NCBI GenBank assembly: GCA_013397455.1
Contig: VYZB01000172.1
Span: 434,001-498,000 of the forward strand
DNA length: 64,000 nucleotides
Source: Crotophaga sulcirostris
Taxonomy: Eukaryota > Chordata > Aves > Cuculiformes > Crotophagidae
Reading direction: 5' to 3'
Positions 13,311-24,043 of this stretch are shown one piece after another. The number at the start of each line of letters is the position of its first letter. The stretch's first letter is position 1. The notes below the pieces were generated by a model that was not told where the DNA came from, made no database searches, and worked only from the letters and a program-made list of their open reading frames with translations. The position numbers and the translations under genes were made by a program.

Positions 13311-14079
13311 GACATGGGATAAAGAAAGAATCCATTCTAGAGAGAGTTATTGATGTTTTATAAATATAAGACTAGAATCAAAAGGTAAGGGATAAATGTA
13401 ATGAAATCGAAACAGAAGCCTCCCTTCAGCAGAGCGCTTAATCACATGCTTAAATCCTTCCAAGTAAGTTTTGAGCAACAACTGGATGAAAGGACAGGCT
13501 TGTTTGCATTCTCAAAGTTCAGCAAAGGGCATAAACAATTTGCTTAATCAAGGCTTACATGAAGAGCAACAGCAGAAGGGAGACTGATAGGAACCCTATG
13601 CAAAACTGCAGAAGACAGAGCGATGCGGAAGAAGAATAAAAACCTTCACAACGTTCCCTCCGGTTCCATACAGTTTTTACTCTGAGTAATACTTTCATTA
13701 GAGACACAAAAGAGGTTACAAAGTGCATACTCAGGTGCAGAAAAGAAAGGGCAAAATCACAGCAATACACATGTATCTAGAGAATTACAAGCAAGAAGTA
13801 ACAAAAGACAATCCATTGTAAAACAAAACCTGCATTCTACTAACAGATCTGAGGGGAAATAACCCAAAGCAGAGTCATCCAAGGAGAAGGAGAAACCCAG
13901 AATAAACATCAGACATTTAGGAAGAACAAAACTGGGCAGCAAATTGTTCACTGCTTGTAAATGCTGGATAAAAAATGCTGCAAACTAGCAGATCATAGTG
14001 AAGAGGGGTGATGGACTTTGTCACCTGCTCAGTGCTGGAAAGTGAGAACCCTTGTCAAGTACCAGACAACCTAATTAGA
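13311..14079. other. Unresolved, possibly the middle of the same old LINE
   Basis: This stretch lies between two recognisable pieces of an old CR1-like element in the same orientation and in the expected order, with roughly the spacing the RT domain would need. I cannot align it convincingly, and the frames on either strand are short (largest 72 codons). It may be decayed RT sequence or unrelated DNA. Confidence 0.35.
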
Positions 14080-14165
14080 AAAATTGGAGGGGGTTCAATG
14101 AACAAAAGGCAAAAATTATTAAAGTCTCAAGGTAGTACATTTGAGGAGAAATTCTGACATTAAAG
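14080..14165 (+). mobile_element. Old CR1-type LINE fragment, post-RT region
   Basis: The plus strand reads KIGGGSMNKRQKLLKS then STFEEKF, corresponding base for base to the CR1 block KLERVQRRATKIIKGL...SFEEKL. At DNA level aaattggag, ggttcaatg, aggcaaaaattattaaag and ttgaggagaaa line up with that block with point changes and small gaps. It sits downstream of 12735-13310 in the same orientation, so both are probably one insertion. Confidence 0.55.
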
Positions 14166-14327
14166 TTTCATTATACAGCTTGGCTGTGTTATGATAAGGC
14201 TTCAATCCTGCCATCCACAGCATGTTCTACACAGACGAAACTGCAGAAAGGAGGCTGGGTGCTGATCACACACAATCACTGTTTCTGATGCCTGTAGCTC
14301 CATTACTGGCACAGAGACAGTTCTCTG

Positions 14328-14380
14328 ACAAAAAAAAACCCAAACAAAACCAAAAAAACCCACCCAAAAACCAAAAACAA
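14328..14380. repeat. A+C-only tract
   Basis: Fifty-three consecutive bases of only A and C on the plus strand: A runs broken by CC or CCC. It is not a clean microsatellite; it looks like an expanded A-rich tail or strand-asymmetric simple sequence. Confidence 0.85.
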
Positions 14381-15563
14381 GTTTCCCACAGCCCAAATAC
14401 CTTCTTTGAAAATTGAAAAGGGCAAGGAGTGAGACTGTTGTGCTTCTTGCAGAAGCAAAACTCAGACTTCACAGTATACAGAAAAGGAGAGTGATGCAGC
14501 TTTAATCTATGCATTCACCCTTCTAAATCTAATCTCAACAGACAGATGCTAACTGTACGTCAGGTGCGTCCCTGATATTAGGGTTCAGGATGTGAGTCCT
14601 TCAAAAATACTAAGTGTAACCTGCAATTATTTTCTTATTTTACTTTTTCCTACTGATGGCAATAAAACTTTCCCCCCTTAAATTATTTCCTTCATTTCTT
14701 GTCATCTCTCATTCAGATCATCCCAATTATTCATCATTACTCCTTGCTATTTTTAATGCTTAACATCCGTTTAAGGAATGCTTACTCCAGCCTTGAAATT
14801 GAGCAACAAAGTAATTTTGCCAGCTTATTGAAGAAAATTACAGGTAGATAAAGGAGAGAAAATAGTGACAGAATAACACAAAAATGAGGGAACATATATG
14901 GTTGGAAAAACCTGATATATTAAATACTGATATAACTGCTTGGTAGGTCTTGGAGGTGGTCTGCTATCATTTCTAGACCCATGATTTAAATCAAACACAG
15001 GTCAGAGTTGACAAGAATCTTAATGCCTATTAATGATTTCTGTGCTATCCGCTCAGCTACGATTATTAGCAGGCAACTGTCCAGGCAGGCTGCCTGGTTG
15101 CCAACAATTAAGCAGGTCAAGACAGCTCCCAATTTGGAACAGAGACTTCCACCTGAATAATGTGGGGAAAAGGCACTCTGGCTGCATTCACTCTCCAGCA
15201 ATTCTGTACAGAAAAGAATTTACCAGGGAGACTACAAAAGACACAAAAGCACCTCCTTTTACCTGCTGGCTGCTGCACGACTGTATCCTGACATAGAGCT
15301 GGAAAGCAGCTGTACTTCCACAGGGTCCCCTGTCCTTATCACAGCTGCCAGCCCCATTTCAGTCTTTCAGTAGTAATATCAATCCCCCAGCTTTTCCAAA
15401 TATCTAAATGCATGTTCCCACATAATAATTAAAGCCACAATAGCGATGAGCAGTTATGGCCACTGCAGAATTTTGTTTCCAAGATCTCATTTTCACTTTC
15501 TCCCAAATACCTGTATCTTGAGCCAAAGCCTCCCCTTATGCCTGAGGGAGAATTTTGTTTTTG

Positions 15564-15579
15564 TTTTTTTTTTTTTTTT
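15564..15579. repeat. Poly-T run (16 T)
   Basis: Homopolymer preceded by TTTTGTTTTTG. Read on the minus strand it could be an A-tail, but no retrocopy can be recognised next to it. Confidence 0.8.
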
Positions 15580-17195
15580 AAAGCTTGATCAAATGCTGCA
15601 CAGTCAGGTTTTTAGAACAAGGAGACAAAAAGAATGAGGATGTGGCTTTTTAAATAGAAAAATAGTTGCAATTTTATTTGAGCTTTCGTTACAGTTTCAG
15701 CAGCAAAGAGATCAACGGCAAAATGTTTGACAGGATGGTAGCTTTTATAGAAGATATTATGAGGTTTTGAAAGTCGCATTTAGTGACACAGGGAATTTTG
15801 TGCACATACTTTCCTGTCTCAGCACTAACACCTCTAATGATACCACTTCCTAACAGTGTTCTCCAAGAGGACTGCTCACTGTCTCAGTCTTTCTGGCTTT
15901 GCCTTTTTTAATTTCAAAATGCTTCATTTTAGATTTAGACAGCTTTTGTGAGTGAAAGCAATGCAACTATAACCTATCTGCATTCAAAACAAAGGAGTGA
16001 GAATTGGAAGAAGCCCCAAAATGCCGTCTTATATATATTCAAATCCTCAAACACTTTCAAGGTAACATTATCCCAGTGGGTTAGCTATTTACTTTTGACA
16101 CTTTTTGGCTTAGTATCTGCCTAGATGAAACACTAGCTTGTGACCAGTTACAGTTCTGTCCTTTTTAGGAAAAAAAACCAAAACAGGCAATGGTTAATAA
16201 AAGCAAGCAATAGGCTATTTTCCATCAACTCAGCTGCAGTATTTCTTCAACCAAAATACCTGACACAGCAGACATCACATTTCTGAGAACCCTCCAAAGA
16301 TTTACAGCAGTTTATTCTGAAAAAAATTAAAATCTTAAGAACTGAAATCTGATTTTAGGAGTAAAGAGATGAGGGAAGTATTGCCTGAATGACTAAAATA
16401 GAAAAAAAACCTCACTGAAAATCTGGATAATAAAGTCAGAGACTTTTAGCTTGGGCTATTCATCAGTGACATTTTTCAAATACACATATATTTTAATATT
16501 TCTACAGGTCTGTAGGTATTACTAATCCTGTCACAATCTGCCATTCCTGGGGAAGCAGTCTCAGGTGCTAGCAACAGGCTTCCATAGCTACATGATGAAA
16601 GCTTCTAACTCATCAAGGTAAATTAGAAGTCCAGCAGCACTTCTGTTAGCAATATAGCACTGAGGAACACCTTTGGAGTCCTAGTCTGGAAATCCCTAGG
16701 CCATCTTATTTCCTCATGCCTTTCTGAGCTGGCTGCTCCCATTCCAGGACATCCTGAGGCAAGCACACCAGCTCCCTGAAATAGCTCAGAGATATCTATA
16801 CCTGTGATGCTTGCTCAGCTTGCTGGTCTCTCATGCACAAAAGAATTGGCAGTGCTGAAATGAAAGATGAGAATTTTTTAATTGCATTCGATGAGCTATT
16901 ATGATTTTGAATCCTTTTTACATCTTCAGCAATATTTTATTAATGTTGCTGAAGAGCGTTTGAAAAAAAAAAGTGTTTCATGCATTCATTTGGGCTCTAC
17001 TCTGATTTTAGGGTTGAGATAAACATTAAAACTCAAAAGACTAAAAGTATTTCCTAGGAGAGTTTGTTAAAATTTACAATGTTGAATAACAATGTCATTT
17101 CGCTCCTCTTTACTTGGCACTTGTCAGTCTGCATGGCAAATACACTGTCTGATTTTGTATTCTCAGACGCAAAAACATTGAGTCAGATAATCAAA

Positions 17196-17632
17196 GGACC
17201 ACCAAGATGTTTGGGGTGGCAACATGTGTTGTATGAGATGATGCTGAGGGATTAAGACTTGTTCAGCCTGAGGAAGAGAAAAAAAGTTTTGAGGCACCTG
17301 CCAGTGGCCTGCTGGTACTTATGAAGAGGTTATTGAGAAGTTGAAGTCAGGCTCTTTACTGAGATACATGGTTGTAGAACAGGACAGTCATCATAAACTG
17401 AAATAGGTGATGTCAGGGTACAAGGAAAAACTGTTTCTAACATGAGGACAGGCAGACTTTGGAGCTGATTACTCCAAAAGTTTATGCAGGCTCCATCTTT
17501 AGAAGTTTCCAGCACCTGACTGGATAAACTTCTTCTCAGGGCTTTACTGAACTGAGTACTGACTCTACTTGGAGCCAGAGGAAGGACCTCACTAGAGCCT
17601 TTCCCTTTCAGGCTGTGTGATTCTATGGTTCT
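17196..17632 (+). mobile_element. CR1 LINE 3' end, plus strand
   Basis: From 17247 GCTGAGGGATTAAGACTTGT followed by TCAGCCTGAGGAAGAGAA is the CR1 block encoding [12 protein letters not shown] with point changes. A decayed 3' ORF end follows, then a short UTR closing with GTGTGATTCTATGGTTCT (17615-17632), the CR1 tail. The reading frame has stops and indels. The 5' limit is approximate. This is one of the two plus-strand CR1 copies that still have a terminal tail; about 0.4 kb of the element remains. Confidence 0.88.
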
Positions 17633-19214
17633 CCTAGGCACTGCACACTACTAAGTAACAGACATTGAGGCCACTGCATGTGGTGGCTATATAGAGTAGC
17701 TATCTTGGTGGAGCATAAGGACTGGGAGGAGATGGGGAAGTCCTCCCTTCTCTTTTGTGTGCTGTACAGCTGGAGGTTTCAAGACGTATTGCATTCAAGC
17801 CTTAGTGCTCCTACAGATATCTTGGGAGAGTCTGAATCCCTTTAGTCCCTTTAGTCCTCAAATTCTCTTTCAAAAAGCATAAACCCCCATGGAAAGAAAG
17901 AGAAAATTCCCAAGAAATTTTTAATCCAGTGCCTCACTATGGAAAGCTGCTTTGTCCTCCTTTCGACTTACACAGCCCATTTTATCTGGCACATTCTTAA
18001 AGGCACGGTGTCCCATGGGGGTGTGCAGCTGGGTCTCATAGCTATGACTGTTTCCCTAAATATTTGTTGATGTTCATTATTGCTCTGGTTGGAACTACTG
18101 GCCATTTAAAAATACTATTATTATAACAAGCTGCTTATACAGTGATCCAGTTCTGCAAAAGGTGCTTCTCCAGCCATAACAATTCTACACCAAAATGCCT
18201 AAAAATGCACACAACTTATTTCTGCGGTGACTAAGCAGACACACACTGTGGCACCACACCTGCCTGAAATGGCATGCTGAAAAGCCAGAGATTTCCTCTC
18301 GATTGACTCATTTCTCTCATGCCTGCTTTTGGAGAGGAAGGGGAAGCATCAGAGACTTCTCTGTTTAGACTGGCGAAGTTATTTTCAGCACAACTATGTT
18401 CTGCCATACTAGGCAGTGGGAGCGATGATGTTCAAGACTTAGGCAATGAGCTCCTCCATATTGCCTCTGCAGAACGGGACTCAAAAATTTCATCATCCTG
18501 TCCTCCTTATCCATCTGAGCAACTGTTTCTCCACATAGAAACACACAGCTCTCTGCTATGAAATTAATGAAAGTCCCAGGGCTGGGGAGGCAGTCCTGAG
18601 GATGTGGAAATTTACCCTGAACAATAGGCAGATCCAGGCATCTACCAGCAGGTTTGAAATGGGTGCTCTCCCCAACTCCAACTTGTAGCAGCAGTGTCAA
18701 ATGTTCCAATTTCGTCTGCATGGGGAGTCACTAGCTGACTGGTCAGGACAGTGGTGCAGAGAAGCACACTGTTCTCCTCCAGCCAAACCCATCCATTGGA
18801 CAAGGGGCAAGAGCAAGGCAGGCTCTGGTGCTGGCTCTAGAATGAGCTGCATCATTTGCTGCTTACTACAAAGTTCCAGGCCAGAGGGGACCATGATGTG
18901 TTTTGATGATGATTTGAACTTTCCAAGTACCAAAATTACATCTTTTGTGCAAAATACAGAATGGACCTAGATTTGGTTAAAGATACCTCCTAAAAGGCAT
19001 TCATTACACAGAAATCTCTGCTCAGAGCCCAGACTTTGGCACCAGGAGCTGCTTTGCTGTCCACCTGGGACAGAAAACCATCTGCATTATCTGAAGCAGA
19101 AGGGAATAATAGCAGACTTTACTTTCCCTCTGCTGGCAGAAAGGAGAGAAGGATTATAGCCTTGTGCTCAGCCTGAGTCTGCAGAGCTGGACGTCTCATA
19201 CTACCTTCACTAAA
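17633..19214. other. Noncoding DNA between two CR1 copies
   Basis: Unique sequence; overlapping chance frames on both strands at 18.3-19.0 kb (largest 118 codons, 18365-18721 minus) without any recognisable domain. The last part could belong to the 5' end of the next CR1 but is too diverged for me to claim. Confidence 0.55.
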
Positions 19215-19835
19215 CAGCACGCTTTATGGTAAAGCAAAACTCAAATGTATAGAGGCCAACTACAGCAATTGTGGGAGACCTATAGAAAGCCTCTGCATCA
19301 AGATTAGAGGGGTTGTCTCCAAGGAGGATCTTACAGTAGGCATTTGGTACCAAAGTCCAAACCAAGACAATAAGGCTATTCATGAAGCAATATTTGGATC
19401 ACATAAACAAACTTCAAGTTAACAGGATCTGGTTCTTGTGGGTGACTTAAACTATCCAAACATTCGCTGGAAGAACAATAGAGCAGCTAACATGTCTTTC
19501 ATCAAGTTACTGAAATGCACAGAGGACGGCTTCCTTAAGTGAATGTTAGATGTGCCAATGATGAATGAGGCACTGCTGGACTTGCTGCTCACAAACCAAG
19601 CAAACCTGCTTTGTAGTATCCCACTTAGTGATAGCCTTGGCTGCAGTGATCACAATATTTTGGAATTTGGGATCCTGCTGAGCATGCTGACAGTTAGTAC
19701 TAAGACAAAGGTTTTAGATTTCAGGAGAGCAAACTTCAGATCACTCAGAGTTCAGTTGGGAAGGATTCCATGGAAAGCTTCCATGGACGATAAAGGAGCT
19801 ACGAGTGATGGGAGTTTTTCAAGAATGCTCTTGAA
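19215..19835 (+). pseudogene. CR1 ORF2 endonuclease remnant
   Basis: This encoded the C-terminal half of the AP-type endonuclease that nicks target DNA for CR1 insertion. Visible blocks: ESLCIKIRGV and TVGIWYQSPNQ (about 19288-19365), LVGDLNYPNIRWKNN (about 19435-19480; the GDFNHPDICW block with the catalytic Asp and Asn), ALLDLLLTNQANL (about 19570), LGCSDHNILEF (about 19639, the conserved SDH motif), TKTKVLDFRRANF. A TAA interrupts it before QDLVLV and a stop occurs near 19541. It then breaks off after PHL, where the link to the RT domain has been deleted. Confidence 0.88.
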
Positions 19836-19849
19836 CCCCCATCTATAAG

Positions 19850-20748
19850 AAGGGTGGAAAGGATAATCCAGGAAATTACAGGCCTATCAGTTTTGCTTCA
19901 GCCCCTGGGAAACTTATGGAACAAATCCTTCTGCGAGCTATCACAGGTCAAATGAAGCATGTGATTGGGAAAAGCCAGCAGGGATTCACCAAGGCTTAAT
20001 TGCACTTGACAAACCTGACTGCCTTCTATGACAAAGTAACCTGCTTGGTGGATGTGGAGCAAGTGGTGAACTTTGTCTACCTGGATTTCTTCAAGGCTTT
20101 TGACATGGTTTCTCCAAACATTCTACTAGAGGAACTGACACGTTAAGATCTAGACAAGTGGTCCATGCCGTGGATAGGGGACTGGGATGGGGAACTGGCT
20201 GGCACACGCTGCACCAAGAAGATGGTGGCAAATAGCTCTTTTTCAAACTGGCAACAAGTGGGGTCCCCAAGGAAATGATATTGTACCCAATGATGTTTAA
20301 TATCTTCACAAGTGATCTGGATAATAGGATCAAGGGTATCCTGATGAAGCTTGCTGATGATACCAAACTGAGTTGAAAAATGGACACTTTCAAAGGGAGA
20401 ATCACCCTGCAGGAAGATCTGGATAGGCTGGAAGAGTAGGCTAACAAGAACCTTATGAAGTTCAGTAACGACATGCGTAAGATTTTGCAACTGGGAAAAC
20501 ATAATCCATGAGTGTAGCACAGGTTGGTATCTACCTGCCTGGGGAGCGGCTCTGCAGAAAGGGAGCCGGGGGTCCTGGTGGATAAGCTCAATATCAGTGA
20601 ACAGTATGCTGCTATGGCAAAGAAAGCCAACAGGATGCTGGGCTGCACCAACAAGGATTTCATCGGCAGAGATAAAGAAGTCATTATCCCACTCTACTCA
20701 GCGCTTCTCAAGTCACACCTGGAATACTGTGTTCAGTTTTGGTCCCTG
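19850..20748 (+). pseudogene. CR1 ORF2 reverse-transcriptase remnant, upstream part
   Basis: Begins with KKGGKDNPGNYRPISF and GKLMEQILL (RT entry block). Motif A is visible as YLDFFKAFD at 20078-20104. The catalytic ADD of motif C (LADDTKLS) is at 20350-20373. These two motifs lie in different frames, so at least one frameshift separates them; stop codons follow directly after KLS and further on. The downstream part reads KKANRMLGCTNKD, EVIIPLYSALLKSHLEY and CVQFW before the LTR insertion cuts the frame at 20748. The DNA-synthesis enzyme is therefore broken by stops, frameshift and insertion. Confidence 0.9.
20744..20748 (+). repeat. Target-site duplication, left copy (CCCTG)
   Basis: CCCTG directly precedes the LTR start and is repeated directly after the LTR end. 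In the uninterrupted CR1 only one copy is expected, within the VQFW(S/A) codons. Confidence 0.93.
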
Positions 20749-21187
20749 TGTAAGTGTCAGTCTGAAGAATAGTGTTTGTCTCAACATCACCATCAGGGTA
20801 CTTGAAGAGATCCCAAGAAACAATAGCCCTGAGAAACAGAACTGAGTGGTACGGGGAGTGCTGTATTGCTCTCCAATCCACATGGTTGCTGCCCAGTAGA
20901 TGGACTTCATCTGCTGTACCAGCAAGATTGTCCCACCTCCTCCCTGCCTCTGAGAAGAGGAGTATGTGCAGAAGTTCACAGAGGGTCTTGAGGTCACCCA
21001 GCAGACACAAGAGGAAGACTGTGAAGAAGTAAAAGACCCCTGAATGCATGATGGTGCAGGCGCAGATAAGTTTTGGCAAGCTAAGGGGGAACTTTTGGGG
21101 CCTGCACAGTTAAACCTTGATTGCAAAACGAAGGCAGAGATTGGACTCAATCCATGAGGGAGAGGAGGTGCGGGGTGTGTTGCTTAG

Positions 21188-21195
21188 CATAAAAG
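21188..21195 (+). promoter_or_regulatory. TATA-like box of the solo LTR
   Basis: CATAAAAG about 440 bp into the LTR and about 200 bp before its polyadenylation signal, the usual U3-to-R arrangement. The first base differs from a canonical TATAAAA, so activity is uncertain. Confidence 0.5.
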
Positions 21196-21389
21196 ATGGA
21201 TCCTAACTGAGCTTCATCGAGATCTTCCCACCAAAAGAATTCACAACGAGGGACTGGCAGGATGCTCTCTGGGACCTGGGACCATGGGGATGCCTTTGAA
21301 CCCTTGGTGGTAGCTGTTATCCTCTTTCCTACTTTTCCTTTTCCCTTTTCATCACTCTGTTTATTGCGTGCCACTTTATGGGCAAAAAC

Positions 21390-21395
21390 AATAAA
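21390..21395 (+). terminator. Polyadenylation signal of the solo LTR
   Basis: AATAAA followed about 12 bases later by a GT-rich stretch (TGTTTGGTTG), the expected downstream element. It marks the R/U5 area of the LTR and could still end transcripts crossing on the plus strand. Confidence 0.7.
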
Positions 21396-21484
21396 GTTGC
21401 ACTGTTTGGTTGAAGCATAACCCCCAGACGTTGATTGCCACTTGATTTTTGCGCTTCGAAATCACGGTAAACGAACCACCACAA

Positions 21485-21499
21485 GTCCACCGAGTGGAC
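21485..21499. repeat. Palindrome near the LTR 3' end
   Basis: GTCCACCGAGTGGAC: two 6-bp arms (GTCCAC / GTGGAC) around CGA, seven bases before the LTR terminus. A hairpin-forming sequence this close to the integrase-recognised end is distinctive and could help to define the LTR family. Confidence 0.8.
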
Positions 21500-21506
21500 C
21501 GTAACA

Positions 21507-21511
21507 CCCTG
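21507..21511 (+). repeat. Target-site duplication, right copy (CCCTG)
   Basis: Identical to 20744-20748. After it the CR1 frame resumes with CTATACAAAAAA (the QYKKD block). Confidence 0.93.
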
Positions 21512-21920
21512 CTATACAAAAAAAATATGTGGACAGGATGGAGAGGGTCTAGAAAAGGGCCACAAAGACAATTAAAGGACTGGGAAGCCTGTCATTTGAG
21601 GAAAGGCTGAGAGAACTGGGTTTGTTTAGCCTTGAGAAAAGAAGACTTAGGGGAGACCTTATCTTCATGTTCCAGTATTTAGAGGGTGGCTACAAAGAAG
21701 ATGGAGACTCCCTTTTAACAAGGAGTCACATGGAAAAGACGAGGAACAACGAGTACAATTTATCCCTGGAGAGATTATAATTGGACACAAGAGGAAAATT
21801 TTTCACAATGTGAAAAATCAACTGTTGGAATAATCCCCTCAGCAAAGTGGTGAATTCCCCAATATTAAATACTTTTAAGATTTGGCTGGACAGGGTACTG
21901 GGCTATCTTCTCTGAACAGT
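21512..21920 (+). pseudogene. CR1 ORF2 C-terminal remnant after the LTR
   Basis: Resumes the frame cut by the LTR: YKK, then after a one-base shift near 21530 DRMERV-like, [58 protein letters not shown]. Later there are stops (in the SLERL* and FFTM* blocks). The homologous copy at 567-980 shows the same order of blocks. Ends in the short UTR leading to the tail at 21988. Confidence 0.9.
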
Positions 21921-21988
21921 GCTTTTGTAAAGAAAGGTTGGACCAGATGATTCTTGAGGTCCCTTCCAACCTAGTATTCTATGATTCT

Positions 21989-24043
21989 GCCTTCACTAAA
22001 GGACATGTAACTAGAAACACCATATGGATTTTTCTCTTTCCCCCCTCCCCTTTTTGTTTAAGTTTACCTCTCTTAGTAGACTCTTTCTGTGAAATTGTTT
22101 AGATTAGAATGCATGTTTACAGCCCATTTATATACTCTTGACAGCAGGGTTTTATAATGAACAGACTTGACAGACCTCTAACTATTGACTCTCACATTAA
22201 AAAAAATGGATTGAGATTTCCAGCAGAATAATTATACACATGTAAAATCAGTGATTAATGAGCTTTTTGAGGAGAGCTAAAACCACTGAATCATAGCATG
22301 TGACTTTCATATCAAGGGCAACAATTACAGCATTGGGAATTTGTAGCCTTGCATAAAAACAAAAGGCCAAAATCTGTACTCTTTTTACAATCCATGCAAG
22401 CCATCAATTTCTCTGAAGTGGCATGGGGTGTATGTCAGGGAGAATTTATCCCTCACAGTTTTATATTACTTTTACTCTTTTATCACCTCCGCGTTATGAG
22501 GCTGTCAGTTGATCTGACTGACCCCATACAAATAAGCCTGCTCACGTAAAATAATTATTCACCTTCTCTGTGCTTCCTCTCTCAAACTCCAAAAAATCCC
22601 AAAACATTCTTGTATGGCATAAAAAAGACACTTCAGTTGGCTGGGATTTCTGCTGTTTGCAGGCTGGGCCCCTCAATGTGTTGATAAGAACAAAGAACAG
22701 AGGATGGGGGAGCAAGGAGCCTGCCCCCACATACGGGAAACATCATGCACTTCTACCACTTCTCATTCACGGTGGACATGGAAGCGAAACGTGGAAACAG
22801 TGCAGGAAAGGTCACTCTCAAGCTACTTTAAACCCAGTAGAAACTCTGATCTGCCAGATGTCTTATGAGTGAGCTGAGTTTTTTTTCATGAGACTCCGTC
22901 TCAATTTCCACACCAAAGAGGTTCAGATAAGCTTACGTCTCTGCCTGAACCTCTGAACCTTTTGAAGTTTGCCATCACTGTCATTTTCCATGTGTACTGC
23001 TGGTTTCTCTCATACTGACTGAGCTTCTGCAGAACTATCCAGTTCTGATAGCCATGAAGAAAATGATAGGAAACTTGACTTAAAAATAGAAGCAAAATTA
23101 ATGTTTTCAGAAATTACAGACTGGCACATGAAGAAGTACGGCCAGAGAATTCAGGGAAATCCTAATGCAGGGTATCTGCTAAGTATAACTTCAACACATG
23201 CCATTAAACCCATGCAATGGTGGTGCTCGCCGAAACTGGACATTTGCTTGTGTTATTTTATACCTCTGCTCATGTTGAGCTGTCACAAAGCAAGATCTGA
23301 AAGCAGGAAGTTTTGGACCTGGAGGTCTGTAAGAAATTTTCTATTTCTGTCTCTGTTGACAGCTGCCTACTTCCCTGGGCAGGTCATCTAACCTATTGCT
23401 ATCCTACAGGTTCATAGAGGAGTTGGAGGACCCATCTCCATCACAGGTTATGGTGAAGCTTCACTCATAAATATATGTAAAACATCTGAGATGTTCTTGC
23501 TCTAAAGATGTCTCTGTGTACAGCTGCTAGCTTCCCGTTTGAGAAATATAAAAGGTGGGCTAGTTTTAGTATTCTTATCCATCCTGGAGCTTGTGAAGCC
23601 CCAATTTACCCCCTGCAAATGCAGGACCATTGCATGGATAGGATCACCACCTTTTTCTTTTGGATTGCAGGTGACAGAGTAAACTGAGAGTCCATGGGTG
23701 AAGTTTTAAATATCGAAAATAAATTAGGAAGTTGGACTGTTGCCTGAAAACTGGAGTTGCATTTCCCTGAGGTGCCTTTTCCTGGGGCCAGGAGCACAAT
23801 GGCTATTTGTTATCAACAATAGTGTGCTGCTGCCACAGTAATTGAAACAGACTGCTCCCTCCAGGAAACAGAAGCAGTAGCTTTTTTTACCAGGAAGGAA
23901 GGCTAGACAAGTAGGGGAACAGAAGGAAAAACTGTGCAAAATAGCATGGCAATGGCAATGACATGGCAATAGCAATTGCAGCTTGATCACTGCAGTATTT
24001 TCCTCAACAAGTATCTACTGCAGGGATGTGGCAAAGTAGTCTT
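21989..24043. other. Noncoding DNA, no gene recognised
   Basis: Unique AT-rich sequence with chance-sized frames only (largest 100 codons at 22570-22872). A C/T-rich patch lies at about 22034-22053. No RNA gene or mobile element recognised. Confidence 0.6.

Larger units (their letters stand above)
14166..17195. other. Noncoding DNA with A/C-only and poly-T tracts
   Basis: No open frame above 87 codons (15033-15296) and none with a recognisable product. It holds an A+C-only tract at 14328-14380 and a run of 16 T at 15564-15579. Otherwise AT-rich unique sequence. Confidence 0.6.
20749..21506 (+). mobile_element. Solo LTR of an endogenous retrovirus
   Basis: A 758-bp block inserted in the CR1 RT frame. 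It begins TGTAAGTGTC and ends ACCGTAACA, so it has the TG...CA termini of an LTR with a short inverted repeat (TGTAA at the left; TGTTA is the complement of the right end). It is flanked by perfect 5-bp duplications CCCTG, a size usual for ERVL-like and some gammaretrovirus-like elements; the family is not decided by this. Inside, in LTR order on the plus strand, are a TATA-like box (21188-21195) and AATAAA (21390-21395). There is no primer-binding site, internal region or second LTR, so recombination between two LTRs has removed the provirus body. It codes for nothing. It must be younger than the CR1 it splits. Confidence 0.93.
19215..21988 (+). mobile_element. CR1 LINE, plus strand, nested by a solo LTR
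   Basis: The most complete LINE in the window. In order on the plus strand: endonuclease remnant (19215-19835), a jump caused by an internal deletion near 19835, reverse-transcriptase remnant (19850-20748), a solo LTR insert (20749-21506), the rest of the RT C-terminus (21512 onward), and the 3' end closing with TATTCTATGATTCTG. Without the insert about 2.0 kb of CR1 remain out of roughly 4.5 kb for a full element. Multiple in-frame stops and frameshifts make it inactive. Its 5' limit is set where the endonuclease frame first becomes readable (LYGKAKLKCIE). Confidence 0.92.

Noticed and set aside
15564..15579. Poly-T as the A-tail of a minus-strand retrocopy
   Set aside because: The adjoining sequence on either side has no recognisable gene or SINE.
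20091..20684. Longest open frame of the window (197 codons, minus strand)
   Set aside because: It lies antisense to the CR1 reverse transcriptase, and its open state follows from the composition of that sequence. A second minus-strand frame overlaps it. No domain is visible.
22269..22305. GAATCATAGCATG, similar to the complemented CR1 tail
   Set aside because: No further CR1 UTR sequence follows; a chance match.
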